The notes: generated by a model from the sequence alone, not told the origin. 7,804 nt of DNA from CAYUNA01 sp047629355 (GCA_047629355.1 JBLHWU010000270.1:1-7804), one strand, 5' to 3'. Numbered from the stretch's first letter, positions 1 through 6,019 are shown. Numbers and translations are program-made.

Positions 1-21
1 TACTGTGTAAACGAAGGTTTT

Positions 22-151
22 TTAAGTTTGAGCAGCGAGAAAATCGTAAGGTTTTCGAGCTTCAAAAAACACAGTGCGCGTTGCCTGCGGCAACGCGGAA
101 GGGGTATTAAGGGATAAAAACGATTTTTGCAAAATCGTTTTTATCCCTTAA
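22..151 (+). repeat. Composite hairpin repeat, copy A (upstream of permease)
   Basis: Three hairpins follow each other. The first (about 34-63) has arms GAAAATC and GGTTTTC around GTAA, with a tandem G-A/A-G mismatch below them and further pairing to GCTTC. The second (77-97) is GC-rich: nine base pairs, CGCGTTGCC with GGCAACGCG, around TGC. The third has perfect 21-nt arms (107-127 and 131-151) around TGC, with further imperfect pairing outside. The block 22-64 matches 1808-1849 in about 38 of 43 aligned positions, and the order of hairpins is the same, so this is one family with copy B. No protein is encoded. It could act as a structured leader, a terminator for upstream transcription, or a non-autonomous repeat. 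The sequence does not decide between these. Confidence 0.8.
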
Positions 152-234
152 AAATCCCTTTGATAAACAAAAGCACCTAAACTGTAGAAGTGCACATTTG
201 TGGCACCACCAACACTTAAACACAACTTTTCACT

Positions 235-1551
235 ATGCCAAAATTACAGAAAAAATTAACCCTCACCGGACTAACGATGATTGCCGTTGGTTGCTGTATC
301 GGCTCAGGCGTTTTTCTAGTAGCCAACCAAATTGCGACCGCTTTACCACATCCATCCTACATTTTATTAGTCTGGTTATTGGGAGGCGTGATTGCACTGA
401 CGGGCGCACTGACTTTCGCAGAATTGGGCGGTATGTTTCCGCAATCAGGTGGTGTTTATGTGTTTTTGAAAGAAGCGTATGGGGAGTTTGTAGGCTTTCT
501 TTATGGTTGGACCATTCTCACGGTCATAACGACTGGAGCATTGGCCGCTTTAGGCGTTGGATTTGCGAAATACCTCAGTTTTTTCTTTCCCGAAATGACG
601 CAAACCACCCAGATATGGATTGCTGGAATTACGGTGGTGACTTTAACCGGTGTCAATATTTTTGGCGTACACATCAGCCAGCATATGGCTAATGTTTTCA
701 CAGGAACAAAGCTCGTTGCCATCGGTGGAATTATCCTCACAGGCGTCTTTTTTGCTGCGCCGAATCAAGTAGAGTTGAACTTTACGTTGACCGAAAATGT
801 ACCCGTTAATTTGACTTCTTCGATGCTCGTTGCGTTGGTTGGCGTGCTATTTTCTGTCGGTGGTTGGCATCATGCGTCATACTTGGCGGGTGAGGCGATT
901 GATGCGCAGCGGACTGTGCCAAAAGCTATGATTTTCGGGGTTTTGATAGTAACGGTGATGTATTTATTAATCAATTTATCTTACCTTTTATTATTGCCAA
1001 TAGAAGCGATTCAGGCATCGGATAGGGTAGCGGGCGATGCAATTGCGACGATTTTACCAGATGGTGGAAAATTGGTGGCGGTCATCATCACGATTTCGAT
1101 TTTTGGAACAATCAGCATTTATACGGCAACGGCGCCGCGTATTTATTTTGCGATGGCAAAGGATGGTATATTTTTCAAACAATTGGCAGAGGTACATCCT
1201 AAAACAAAAACGCCGGTGAATGCCATGTTACTACAAGCGGCATGGGCGGTGGTTATCCTGATTTTTTGGGGTGGATTGTTTAGCAAAATTATTAATTATG
1301 TGGTGTTTATGGATATCCTGTTTATGACGTTGGCGGGCGTAGCTGTTTTTATTTTTAGAAGAAAGCGACCGAATGCCGAACGTCCATATTTGGCGTGGGG
1401 ATACCCGATTATTCCAGCGATTTTTGTGTTGATTTCTGCGGCGTTTTTGGTGAATACTTTCTTGGATGAAAATACGGGGGAGCAGGCGATTACGGGGTTG
1501 ATTTTATTGGGGATTGGGAGTTTGGTGTATTATTTCTTTAAGAAGAAATAA
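235..1551 (+). CDS. APC-superfamily amino acid permease (LAT/SteT-like)
   Basis: Predicted inner-membrane amino-acid transporter of 438 residues with about 12 hydrophobic segments, the usual size for the family. Residues 19-27 read GCCIGSGVF, the unwound TM1 substrate-binding motif. Residues 61-83 contain FAELGGMFPQSGG followed by YVFLKEAYG, the TM2-TM3 signature of L-type amino acid transporters and SteT-like exchangers. The TM6 region carries SVGGW (207-211) and then GEAIDAQRTVPKA (219-231), corresponding to the conserved 'EE(V/I)KNPxRxxPRA' stretch. The C-terminus is short and basic (FFKKK). Substrate cannot be read from sequence; neutral amino acids are typical of the subfamily, either as exchanger or proton symporter. 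ATG at 235 is chosen because the protein then begins just ahead of TM1. No Shine-Dalgarno is visible. CACATTTG at 193-200 is one base off the Bacteroidota -7 box but has no good -33 partner. The gene stands alone, bracketed by composite repeats A and B. Confidence 0.93.
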   Translation: MPKLQKKLTLTGLTMIAVGCCIGSGVFLVANQIATALPHPSYILLVWLLGGVIALTGALTFAELGGMFPQSGGVYVFLKEAYGEFVGFLYGWTILTVITTGALAALGVGFAKYLSFFFPEMTQTTQIWIAGITVVTLTGVNIFGVHISQHMANVFTGTKLVAIGGIILTGVFFAAPNQVELNFTLTENVPVNLTSSMLVALVGVLFSVGGWHHASYLAGEAIDAQRTVPKAMIFGVLIVTVMYLLINLSYLLLLPIEAIQASDRVAGDAIATILPDGGKLVAVIITISIFGTISIYTATAPRIYFAMAKDGIFFKQLAEVHPKTKTPVNAMLLQAAWAVVILIFWGGLFSKIINYVVFMDILFMTLAGVAVFIFRRKRPNAERPYLAWGYPIIPAIFVLISAAFLVNTFLDENTGEQAITGLILLGIGSLVYYFFKKK

Positions 1552-1616
1552 GTAGTGCAACAACTCTTAAATAACTGATGTTACGCACTAATGTCGAAGA
1601 GATTGAATATTAATAA

Positions 1617-1635
1617 CCGCAGATGCAATCTGCGG
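1617..1635 (+). repeat. REP-like hairpin 1
   Basis: CCGCAGAT-GCA-ATCTGCGG: a perfect 8-bp stem with a 3-nt loop, preceded by AATAA and followed by AAAA. Its loop-proximal nonamer GATGCAATC is the exact reverse complement of the one in the hairpin at 1727-1745. Confidence 0.75.
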
Positions 1636-1726
1636 AAAAGTAAATAAGCTGTAAAAACGCTGAAGGAGTTGAATGTAGCACTTGCAAGTTCAACTCCTTC
1701 AGAGTTGGGGTACACTTTTTCATTTC

Positions 1727-1745
1727 CCTCGGATTGCATCCGAGG
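1727..1745 (-). repeat. REP-like hairpin 2 (inverted relative to hairpin 1)
   Basis: CCTCGGAT-TGC-ATCCGAGG: a perfect 8-bp stem. Read on the minus strand it has the same flanks (AATAACC before, GGGAAA after) and the same core nonamer as hairpin 1. The stem bases outside the core differ but still pair, i.e. the changes are compensated. Confidence 0.75.
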
Positions 1746-1807
1746 TTATTCATATTTAACTACTTCGTAGTTTTTAACTGTGTAACATCAGTTAAATAAC
1801 TACCTAC

Positions 1808-1945
1808 TTAATTTGAGAAGTGAGAAAATCCTAAGATTTTCGAGCTTCATCAAGCACAACCGCGTGCCGCCTTCGGCGGCGCGGGAGGAGGTCTGTAGGG
1901 TGCAAAATGGGTTTTAAAACCTATTTTGCACCCTACAGACCTCCT
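1808..1945 (+). repeat. Composite hairpin repeat, copy B (downstream of permease)
   Basis: Same orientation and architecture as the copy at 22-151. Hairpin one (about 1817-1847) has arms GAAAATC and GATTTTC around CTAA, a tandem G-A/A-G mismatch and lower GAAG/CTTC pairing. Hairpin two is GC-rich (1860-1884): GCCGCC-TTC-GGCGGC extended by CCGC/GCGG. Hairpin three is a 60-nt palindrome with 30-nt arms (1886-1915 and 1916-1945) and one G-T wobble-type mismatch. The 5' block and the tract just before the long hairpin resemble copy A, but the long-hairpin arms are unrelated in sequence while still self-complementary. Confidence 0.82.
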
Positions 1946-2001
1946 TAGTCATATAAGAATTTCCCTAATTTGTAACACACTCAAATCATTTGCTGATTTC
2001 A

Positions 2002-2095
2002 ACTTAGTAACGATGAAAGAATAAGTTACTCAACTGGATAGAGGATAATTTGTCCTGTCCAGTTGGGGGAGTTATTTTTTCACCGTTACTTAAGT
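2002..2095. repeat. Long palindrome E1
   Basis: A 37-nt left arm (2002-2038) pairs with a 38-nt right arm (2058-2095), with about six mismatches and one bulge. A short tip AGGA/TCCT (2042-2045 with 2053-2056) closes a 7-nt loop. The left end is ACTTAGTA; the right end is the perfect palindrome ACTTAAGT. The left-end motif is shared with the next two palindromes. No coding potential is seen. Confidence 0.8.
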
Positions 2096-2120
2096 AAGTG
2101 TCGATTATTTAAGGTCACCT

Positions 2121-2235
2121 ACTTAGTAGTTATTCAAGTTAATACTGTCGGATGCTAATTAAGGAGGTTACTTTAAGTAACCTCCTTAATTGAACACATT
2201 TTATCCGACACGATTAACTTGAATAACTACTTAGT
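2121..2235. repeat. Long palindrome E2 with perfect inner hairpin
   Basis: The outer arms 2121-2153 and 2203-2235 pair in 30 of 33 positions. The inner hairpin 2157-2191 has perfect 17-nt arms around a single T. Both outer ends read ACTTAGT as a direct repeat (2121-2127 and 2229-2235); because this heptamer is an odd palindrome it also pairs with itself except at the central T. The right-hand ACTTAGT is shared with palindrome E3. Confidence 0.85.
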
Positions 2236-2398
2236 AAAAACGATTCAATAACTTGGGCCATTATGCTTGTCCTTTTCCCTTTAAAAAAAACACAAAAAAT
2301 AGTTCCGTAACGAAGGCTATGCAACGATTTTTTGAATTCTTTAAAAGAAAAAATTACGGCGCATTATGGTCCAACTTATTAAATCGTTTTTACTTAGT
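2229..2398. repeat. Long palindrome E3, overlapping E2 by its end heptamer
   Basis: The outer arms 2229-2266 and 2361-2398 pair in 33 of 38 positions, again bounded by ACTTAGT on both sides (2229-2235 and 2392-2398). The interior carries CAAAAAAT/ATTTTTTG (2293-2300 with 2327-2334) and weaker pairing of the T-rich tract near 2271-2283 with 2340-2351. An open frame of 107 codons crosses this palindrome but has no recognisable protein features, so it is not annotated as a gene. Confidence 0.8.
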
Positions 2399-2465
2399 TT
2401 TGTTTAAATTTCCCGTCAGGGAGATTCTCATAATTAGGGGATGTGCGCGAGGACATCCCCTTTTT
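2395..2465 (+). ncRNA. Possible small RNA: -7 box, two hairpins, terminator
   Basis: TAGTTTTG at 2395-2402 matches the Bacteroidota -7 consensus TAnnTTTG exactly and would start transcription near 2409, although no -33 TTTG is seen at the right distance. The predicted transcript of about 57 nt has a hairpin TTTCCC-GTCA-GGGAGA (2409-2424), an unpaired stretch, and a terminator (2436-2465). Since no gene ends nearby on the plus strand, the terminator needs a transcript of its own, which is the main argument. It could equally be debris of the adjacent palindrome E3. Confidence 0.3.
2436..2465 (+). terminator. Rho-independent terminator-like hairpin
   Basis: AGGGGATGT (2436-2444) and ACATCCCCT (2453-2461) form a perfect 9-bp stem around an 8-nt loop, followed by a T-tract (2461-2465) and more T-rich sequence to 2476. 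It lies 127 nt before the start of fadJ and about 885 nt after the permease stop. Confidence 0.65.
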
Positions 2466-2494
2466 ATATTTTTTTTGAAAAAAGCTCGCGAAAA

Positions 2495-2527
2495 TTCGCT
2501 AAATTCTCCCAACTTGTTCCATATTTG
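2495..2527 (+). promoter_or_regulatory. Weak candidate promoter of fadJ
   Basis: CATATTTG (2520-2527) is one base off TAnnTTTG, and TTCG (2495-2498), one base off TTTG, lies 21 nt upstream, giving a leader of roughly 58 nt to the ATG at 2593. Because both boxes carry a mismatch, this is a suggestion only. It lies just downstream of the terminator-like hairpin, as expected if fadJ has its own promoter. Confidence 0.3.
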
Positions 2528-2592
2528 TTTTTCTGAAAACAACCCTACTCAATACACGAATTCAACAACACACTAAATATACCTTTAACAAT

Positions 2593-4713
2593 ATGCGCCA
2601 GGAAGACTTTATTACCATAGAAATTGAAGACGGGATTGCCACCTTTTGGATGGACCACAAATTTGAAAAAATGAACGTCGTTTCACCAGATGTCATGGAT
2701 ATTTTCGATAAGGCATTTTTACAGATTGAAAACGACGATGCCGTCAAAGCTGCCATTATTATTAGTCGAAAGAAGGACTTTATGGGAGGGGCAGATATCA
2801 AATCTTTCTCCATCGAAAAGCAAGGCGATTTTGAACCCATTCAACGAAAAGGATTGGAGGGTTTGGCACGTTTGGAAAAAGGGAAAAAGCCTGTTATTGC
2901 AGCAGTTCACGGTACCGCATTTGGTCTGGGAACAGAACTTTCGTTGGCTTGCCATGCCATCATTTGTTCGGATGACCCGCGCACTAAATTTGCTTTGCCA
3001 GAAGTGAAATTGGGACTCTTGCCAGGCGGCGGAGGCACACAGCGATTGCCGAGAAAAATAGGCTTACAGAAAGCCTTGAATATGATGATGACGGGCAGCA
3101 ATTTGTATGCTTACCCAGCGAAAAAATTGGGCTTAGTCGATGAAATTACCAACCATCATAAATTGCACCAAGCAGCGAAGATGTTGGCTAACCGAATGTT
3201 GGCAGGAACGTGGAAACCAAAGCAACCGAAGAAATCATTAGCCAATAAATTTTTAGAAGATACCTCAATTGGTCGAAATATTGTGTTCAAACAAGCTCGA
3301 AAGCTGGCGATGAAACAATCGCAAGGCAATTATCCCGCAATTCCAGCAATTCTTGACACCATTGAAACAGGTTACAAAAAAGGCATACAAGCAGGGTATG
3401 AAAAGGAGTTGGAATACTTTGAAAAATTGATGTTGACTCCAGAGAGTATAGCCTTACGTTCGTTGTTTTTCTTATCGAATGAAAAGAAGAAGAATCCGAT
3501 GTCCGATTTAGTCAAACCAATTGAAACATTGGGGATGATTGGTGCAGGTTTTATGGGCGCAGGTATTGCAGAAGTGACCATTAATAAAGGTTTTGATGTT
3601 TTGTTAAAAGATATCAAACCTGAAATGATAACGTCGGCAGAAAAGCAAATTTGGAAAGGCATTGCTAAAAAATTAAAACGTAAATCCATTACTAAGGCGG
3701 AAGCAGAGGAAACATTTGGACACGTTCGAGGACAGTTGACTTACGAAAATTTTGAGCAGGCAGATATGGTGATTGAGGCGGTTTTAGAAACTATGAAACT
3801 GAAAAAAATCATCATCGAAGACGTACAGAAGCATGGACGGGAAGATGTCATCATTGCCAGTAATACTTCTTCATTATCCGTTACGGAAATGAGCGAACAT
3901 GCCGCCAAGCCTGAAAACGTAGTGGGAATGCACTACTTTTCTCCTGTTCCAAAAATGCCACTTTTAGAAATTGTAGAAACAGACAAAACGGCGGATTGGG
4001 TGATTGCTTCCTGTTATGATTTTGGGGTCAAACAAGGGAAGACTTGCATTGTGGTGAAGGATGCACCGGGTTTTTACGTCAACCGAATTCTAGGCCCGTA
4101 TATGAATGAATGTTTAGTGATGGCTGATGAAGGAGTTGCCTTGGATTTCATTGACAAAGCTTTGTTGAAAAAAGGATTTCCGGTTGGACCAATTACGTTG
4201 TTTGACCAAGTAGGATTGGACATTGCAGCGCATGTGGTAGGCAGTTCTGAAAAGATGATTGCGCATCGACCTGGTTTTAAAATTAGTTACGCCGTTGTCA
4301 AAATGTTTGAAGCTGGACGATTGGGAAGAAAGAACAAGAAAGGCTTTTTTAGCTATGATGATAAGAGTAAAAAACAAGGAATTGACAAATCTGTTTATTC
4401 GTTTTTTGCTGGCAATGGAGATAAAAATTTACCACTCGAAGATGTCCAAAATCGAACGTTGATGCTGATGTTGAATGAAGCGGTGATGTGCTTGGACGAA
4501 GGCATTATCAAAGATGTGAAAGATGGAGATATTGGGGCAGTATTTGGCATTGGCTTTTTACCATTCACAGGAGGGCCATTTCGATATATGGACCAATTAG
4601 GGATAGGTAATGTAGTCTCAATTATGGAAGACTTAGTATCGAAATATGGGCAGAAATATACGCCGAATCCGATGTTGAAAGAAATGGCGAAGAGTGGGAA
4701 AGGGTTTTATTAA
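2593..4713 (+). CDS. fadJ: Bifunctional enoyl-CoA hydratase / 3-hydroxyacyl-CoA dehydrogenase (FadJ type)
   Basis: Cytoplasmic beta-oxidation enzyme that hydrates 2-enoyl-CoA and then oxidises L-3-hydroxyacyl-CoA with NAD. The length of 706 residues is close to E. coli FadJ. The N-terminal crotonase domain (about 5-200) shows GGADIK (65-70) and HGTAFGLG (106-113) for the oxyanion hole, with the catalytic glutamates at E115 (GTELSLACH) and E137 (LPEVKLGLLPG). EKMN near residue 25 and the DDPRTK and PEVKLGLLPG stretches resemble FadJ more than FadB. The dehydrogenase domain starts near 310: GAGFMGAG (317-324) is the NAD-binding loop, SNTSSL is 423-428, catalytic H447 lies in GMHYFSPV and E459 in PLLEIV; DAPGFYVNRIL opens the C-terminal helical domains. 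No thiolase partner lies beside it, so the FadI-type subunit must be encoded elsewhere if the complex forms. Its stop codon lies inside the palindrome that begins at 4710. Confidence 0.96.
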   Translation: MRQEDFITIEIEDGIATFWMDHKFEKMNVVSPDVMDIFDKAFLQIENDDAVKAAIIISRKKDFMGGADIKSFSIEKQGDFEPIQRKGLEGLARLEKGKKPVIAAVHGTAFGLGTELSLACHAIICSDDPRTKFALPEVKLGLLPGGGGTQRLPRKIGLQKALNMMMTGSNLYAYPAKKLGLVDEITNHHKLHQAAKMLANRMLAGTWKPKQPKKSLANKFLEDTSIGRNIVFKQARKLAMKQSQGNYPAIPAILDTIETGYKKGIQAGYEKELEYFEKLMLTPESIALRSLFFLSNEKKKNPMSDLVKPIETLGMIGAGFMGAGIAEVTINKGFDVLLKDIKPEMITSAEKQIWKGIAKKLKRKSITKAEAEETFGHVRGQLTYENFEQADMVIEAVLETMKLKKIIIEDVQKHGREDVIIASNTSSLSVTEMSEHAAKPENVVGMHYFSPVPKMPLLEIVETDKTADWVIASCYDFGVKQGKTCIVVKDAPGFYVNRILGPYMNECLVMADEGVALDFIDKALLKKGFPVGPITLFDQVGLDIAAHVVGSSEKMIAHRPGFKISYAVVKMFEAGRLGRKNKKGFFSYDDKSKKQGIDKSVYSFFAGNGDKNLPLEDVQNRTLMLMLNEAVMCLDEGIIKDVKDGDIGAVFGIGFLPFTGGPFRYMDQLGIGNVVSIMEDLVSKYGQKYTPNPMLKEMAKSGKGFY

Positions 4714-4831
4714 TTTGTCATTTCGACTCTTTTTTGTCATTCCTACCGAAGTGGAGGAATCTGGTGGAACAGTCACACCAGATTCCTCCATTGCGGTCGG
4801 AATGACAAAAGCGGTCGGAATAACAAATTAA
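4710..4831. repeat. 122-bp GTCATTCC-type palindrome between convergent genes
   Basis: The arms 4710-4766 and 4776-4831 are complementary over their whole length with about nine differences, around the 9-nt loop GAACAGTCA. The innermost 15 bp (TGGAGGAATCTGGTG) pair perfectly. The ends TTAATTTGT (4710-4718) and ACAAATTAA (4823-4831) are exact complements and contain the stop codons of fadJ and truA. Sequences of this GTCATTCC type are familiar as dispersed repeats in Bacteroidota genomes (general knowledge, not searched). Its position makes it a natural bidirectional terminator. Confidence 0.88.
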
Positions 4832-5568
4832 AGCGGATACCGAATATCACACAAAAACAATCCTTGCGGTGGCACACTCCAGCTTTTATCTAACCGCGTT
4901 TGTTGTTCCATTGCTTCTTGGACTTCCTTTAATTCAATTTTTCCCGTTCCTACATTCAAACACATGCCAACAATTAATCGAATCATGCCGCGTAAAAAAC
5001 GATTGGACGAAACGTGATAAATTAATTTGCCTGTTTGTACTTCAACAACCCATTCTGAACGTTTCAAATCGCAAATCATGGTTTTGACCTCCGTATTCGT
5101 TTTACAAAAAGGGAAAAATTCGTTATAATTTAAAAGCAACTTTGCGGCTGCATTCATTTTATCAATATCCAAGGATTGCTCAAAAGGAAAAAAATAAGTA
5201 GTCTGTTTGTCAAAAGGATTTTTAGTTAAAACAAGATGGTACTCATAGCTTCTATGGTAGGCATCAAATCGGGCATGCGTATCCTTTTTTACTTCAAAAA
5301 TGCGCCGAATGGCAATTTCAAAAGGTAAAACTTTATTCAAACGGTCTAAAAAGTGTTTAGGAAAATCTTCTAAAAAATCAAAGTGCATAAAATATTGCTT
5401 CGCATGAACTCCGGTATCGGTGCGCCCACACCCCGTCACTTGGATAGGGGAGCGGAGAATCATAGAAAAAGCATCTTCCAAGGTGGATTGGACCGTTGCT
5501 GCGTTGGGCTGTCGTTGCCAACCAGAAAAAGGAGTACCATTATAAGCTAGTTCTACAAAAAATCTCAT
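4828..5568 (-). CDS. truA: tRNA pseudouridine synthase A
   Basis: Converts uridines 38-40 in the anticodon arm of many tRNAs to pseudouridine. The 246-residue product has the usual TruA length. It begins MRFFVELAYNGTPFSGWQ, the conserved N-terminus, and contains GCGRTDTGVHA (46-56) with the catalytic aspartate D51. Further landmarks are ARFDAYHRSYEY, equivalent to the conserved RxxxYRY region, and FLRGMIRLIVG near the C-terminus. The start at 5568 is chosen by homology; an in-frame ATG at 5619 would add 17 residues but lies within a terminator hairpin. GATATTTG (5573-5580 on this strand) is one base off the -7 consensus and sits only four bases before the ATG, so the message may be leaderless; this is inference. 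The gene converges on fadJ, and its stop codon lies in the shared palindrome. Confidence 0.95.
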   Translation of the reverse strand: MRFFVELAYNGTPFSGWQRQPNAATVQSTLEDAFSMILRSPIQVTGCGRTDTGVHAKQYFMHFDFLEDFPKHFLDRLNKVLPFEIAIRRIFEVKKDTHARFDAYHRSYEYHLVLTKNPFDKQTTYFFPFEQSLDIDKMNAAAKLLLNYNEFFPFCKTNTEVKTMICDLKRSEWVVEVQTGKLIYHVSSNRFLRGMIRLIVGMCLNVGTGKIELKEVQEAMEQQTRLDKSWSVPPQGLFLCDIRYPL

Positions 5569-5581
5569 GGGGCAAATATCC

Positions 5582-5621
5582 AAAAAAAAATGCACCGAAC
5601 AACTGAATGAAGGGTGCATTT
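5582..5621 (-). terminator. Terminator of the DoxX-like gene
   Basis: Read on the minus strand, AAATGCACC (5621-5613) and GGTGCATTT (5596-5588) form a 9-bp stem with a 16-nt loop, followed by T down to 5582 (nine T from 5590). It begins about 38 nt after the stop of the DoxX-like gene and 14 nt before the truA start, so it would separate the two transcripts. Confidence 0.72.
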
Positions 5622-5659
5622 CTCTATTTTGAAATATTTTAAGTTAATTTCGAAAATTG

Positions 5660-6019
5660 TTATCCAATCACAGAAGGGTCTTTTGCCATGCTGTGTGCAT
5701 ACATCAGGGCAGCACCTGCCAATGCAACATTCTTCATCAAATTACCCATTTCCGCAGGATTTTCAGCCATTGCAGGAGCATGAACGATGAATCCAAACAA
5801 TAGCATCATAAGGGCTAAAAGCACCGCTGCCAATTTATCAAATTTTCCTATTAAGATACTCACACTTGCCGCTAATAAGCAAAGCCCCGTAAAATAAACC
5901 ATCGGTGCACCGCCTGGCGCCATCGCTGCCATATCACCCGCTGCCATAAAGTGCATAATTCCAAAAATAGCTAAAGGAATGGCAAATAAATACTTTCCAA
6001 GACCAGTAATTTTATTCAT
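5660..6019 (-). CDS. DoxX-like small membrane protein
   Basis: A 119-residue hydrophobic protein with four predicted membrane segments at about 8-25, 39-57, 62-80 and 94-109, the layout of the DoxX/DoxD family. FGIMHF (19-24) at the end of the first segment and the glycine-rich loop before the second fit small DoxX-like proteins of Bacteroidota. The biochemical role of such proteins is poorly defined; some members belong to quinone-linked or redox-stress membrane complexes, but nothing here points to a particular one. The ATG at 6019 is preferred over the in-frame ATG at 6220, because the 67 extra residues would be an Asn/Lys/Tyr-rich translation of AT-rich non-coding DNA. TAAATTTT (6026-6033, minus strand) is a one-mismatch -7 box. 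A terminator follows the gene, so it is probably monocistronic. Confidence 0.82.
   Translation of the reverse strand: MNKITGLGKYLFAIPLAIFGIMHFMAAGDMAAMAPGGAPMVYFTGLCLLAASVSILIGKFDKLAAVLLALMMLLFGFIVHAPAMAENPAEMGNLMKNVALAGAALMYAHSMAKDPSVIG

Larger units (their letters stand above)
1572..1794. repeat. Nested palindrome carrying a pair of inverted REP-like hairpins
   Basis: The outermost arms AACTGATGTTAC (1573-1584) and GTAACATCAGTT (1782-1793) pair perfectly. Inside, the left arm around 1609-1673 and the right arm around 1689-1752 are diverged reverse complements of each other. Each half carries a 19-nt hairpin (1617-1635 and 1727-1745). At the centre, perfect 14-nt arms CTGAAGGAGTTGAA (1660-1673) and its complement (1689-1702) enclose a 15-nt loop that contains most of the palindrome ACTTGCAAGT (1680-1689). 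A small extra hairpin, AACTAC-TTC-GTAGTT, lies at 1758-1772. The layout resembles a BIME, two REP units in opposite orientation; REP identity is inferred. It starts about 20 nt after the permease stop and may end that transcript. Confidence 0.75.

Noticed and set aside
22..151. Retron msr/msd-like RNA
   Set aside because: A short-hairpin plus long-hairpin layout invites the comparison, but no reverse transcriptase is encoded nearby and there are two similar copies around a permease.
198..692. 164-codon plus-strand frame at the start of the permease
   Set aside because: It overlaps the permease in another frame, and the permease frame carries unmistakable APC motifs.
2253..2576. Plus-strand open frame of 107 codons before fadJ
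   Set aside because: It runs across palindrome E3 and the terminator hairpin, has no recognisable domain, and its composition follows the inverted repeats. It is most likely non-coding.
1552..2592. CRISPR array
   Set aside because: The repeats are palindromes of different sequence and irregular spacing; there are no regular direct repeats with unique spacers, and no cas genes.
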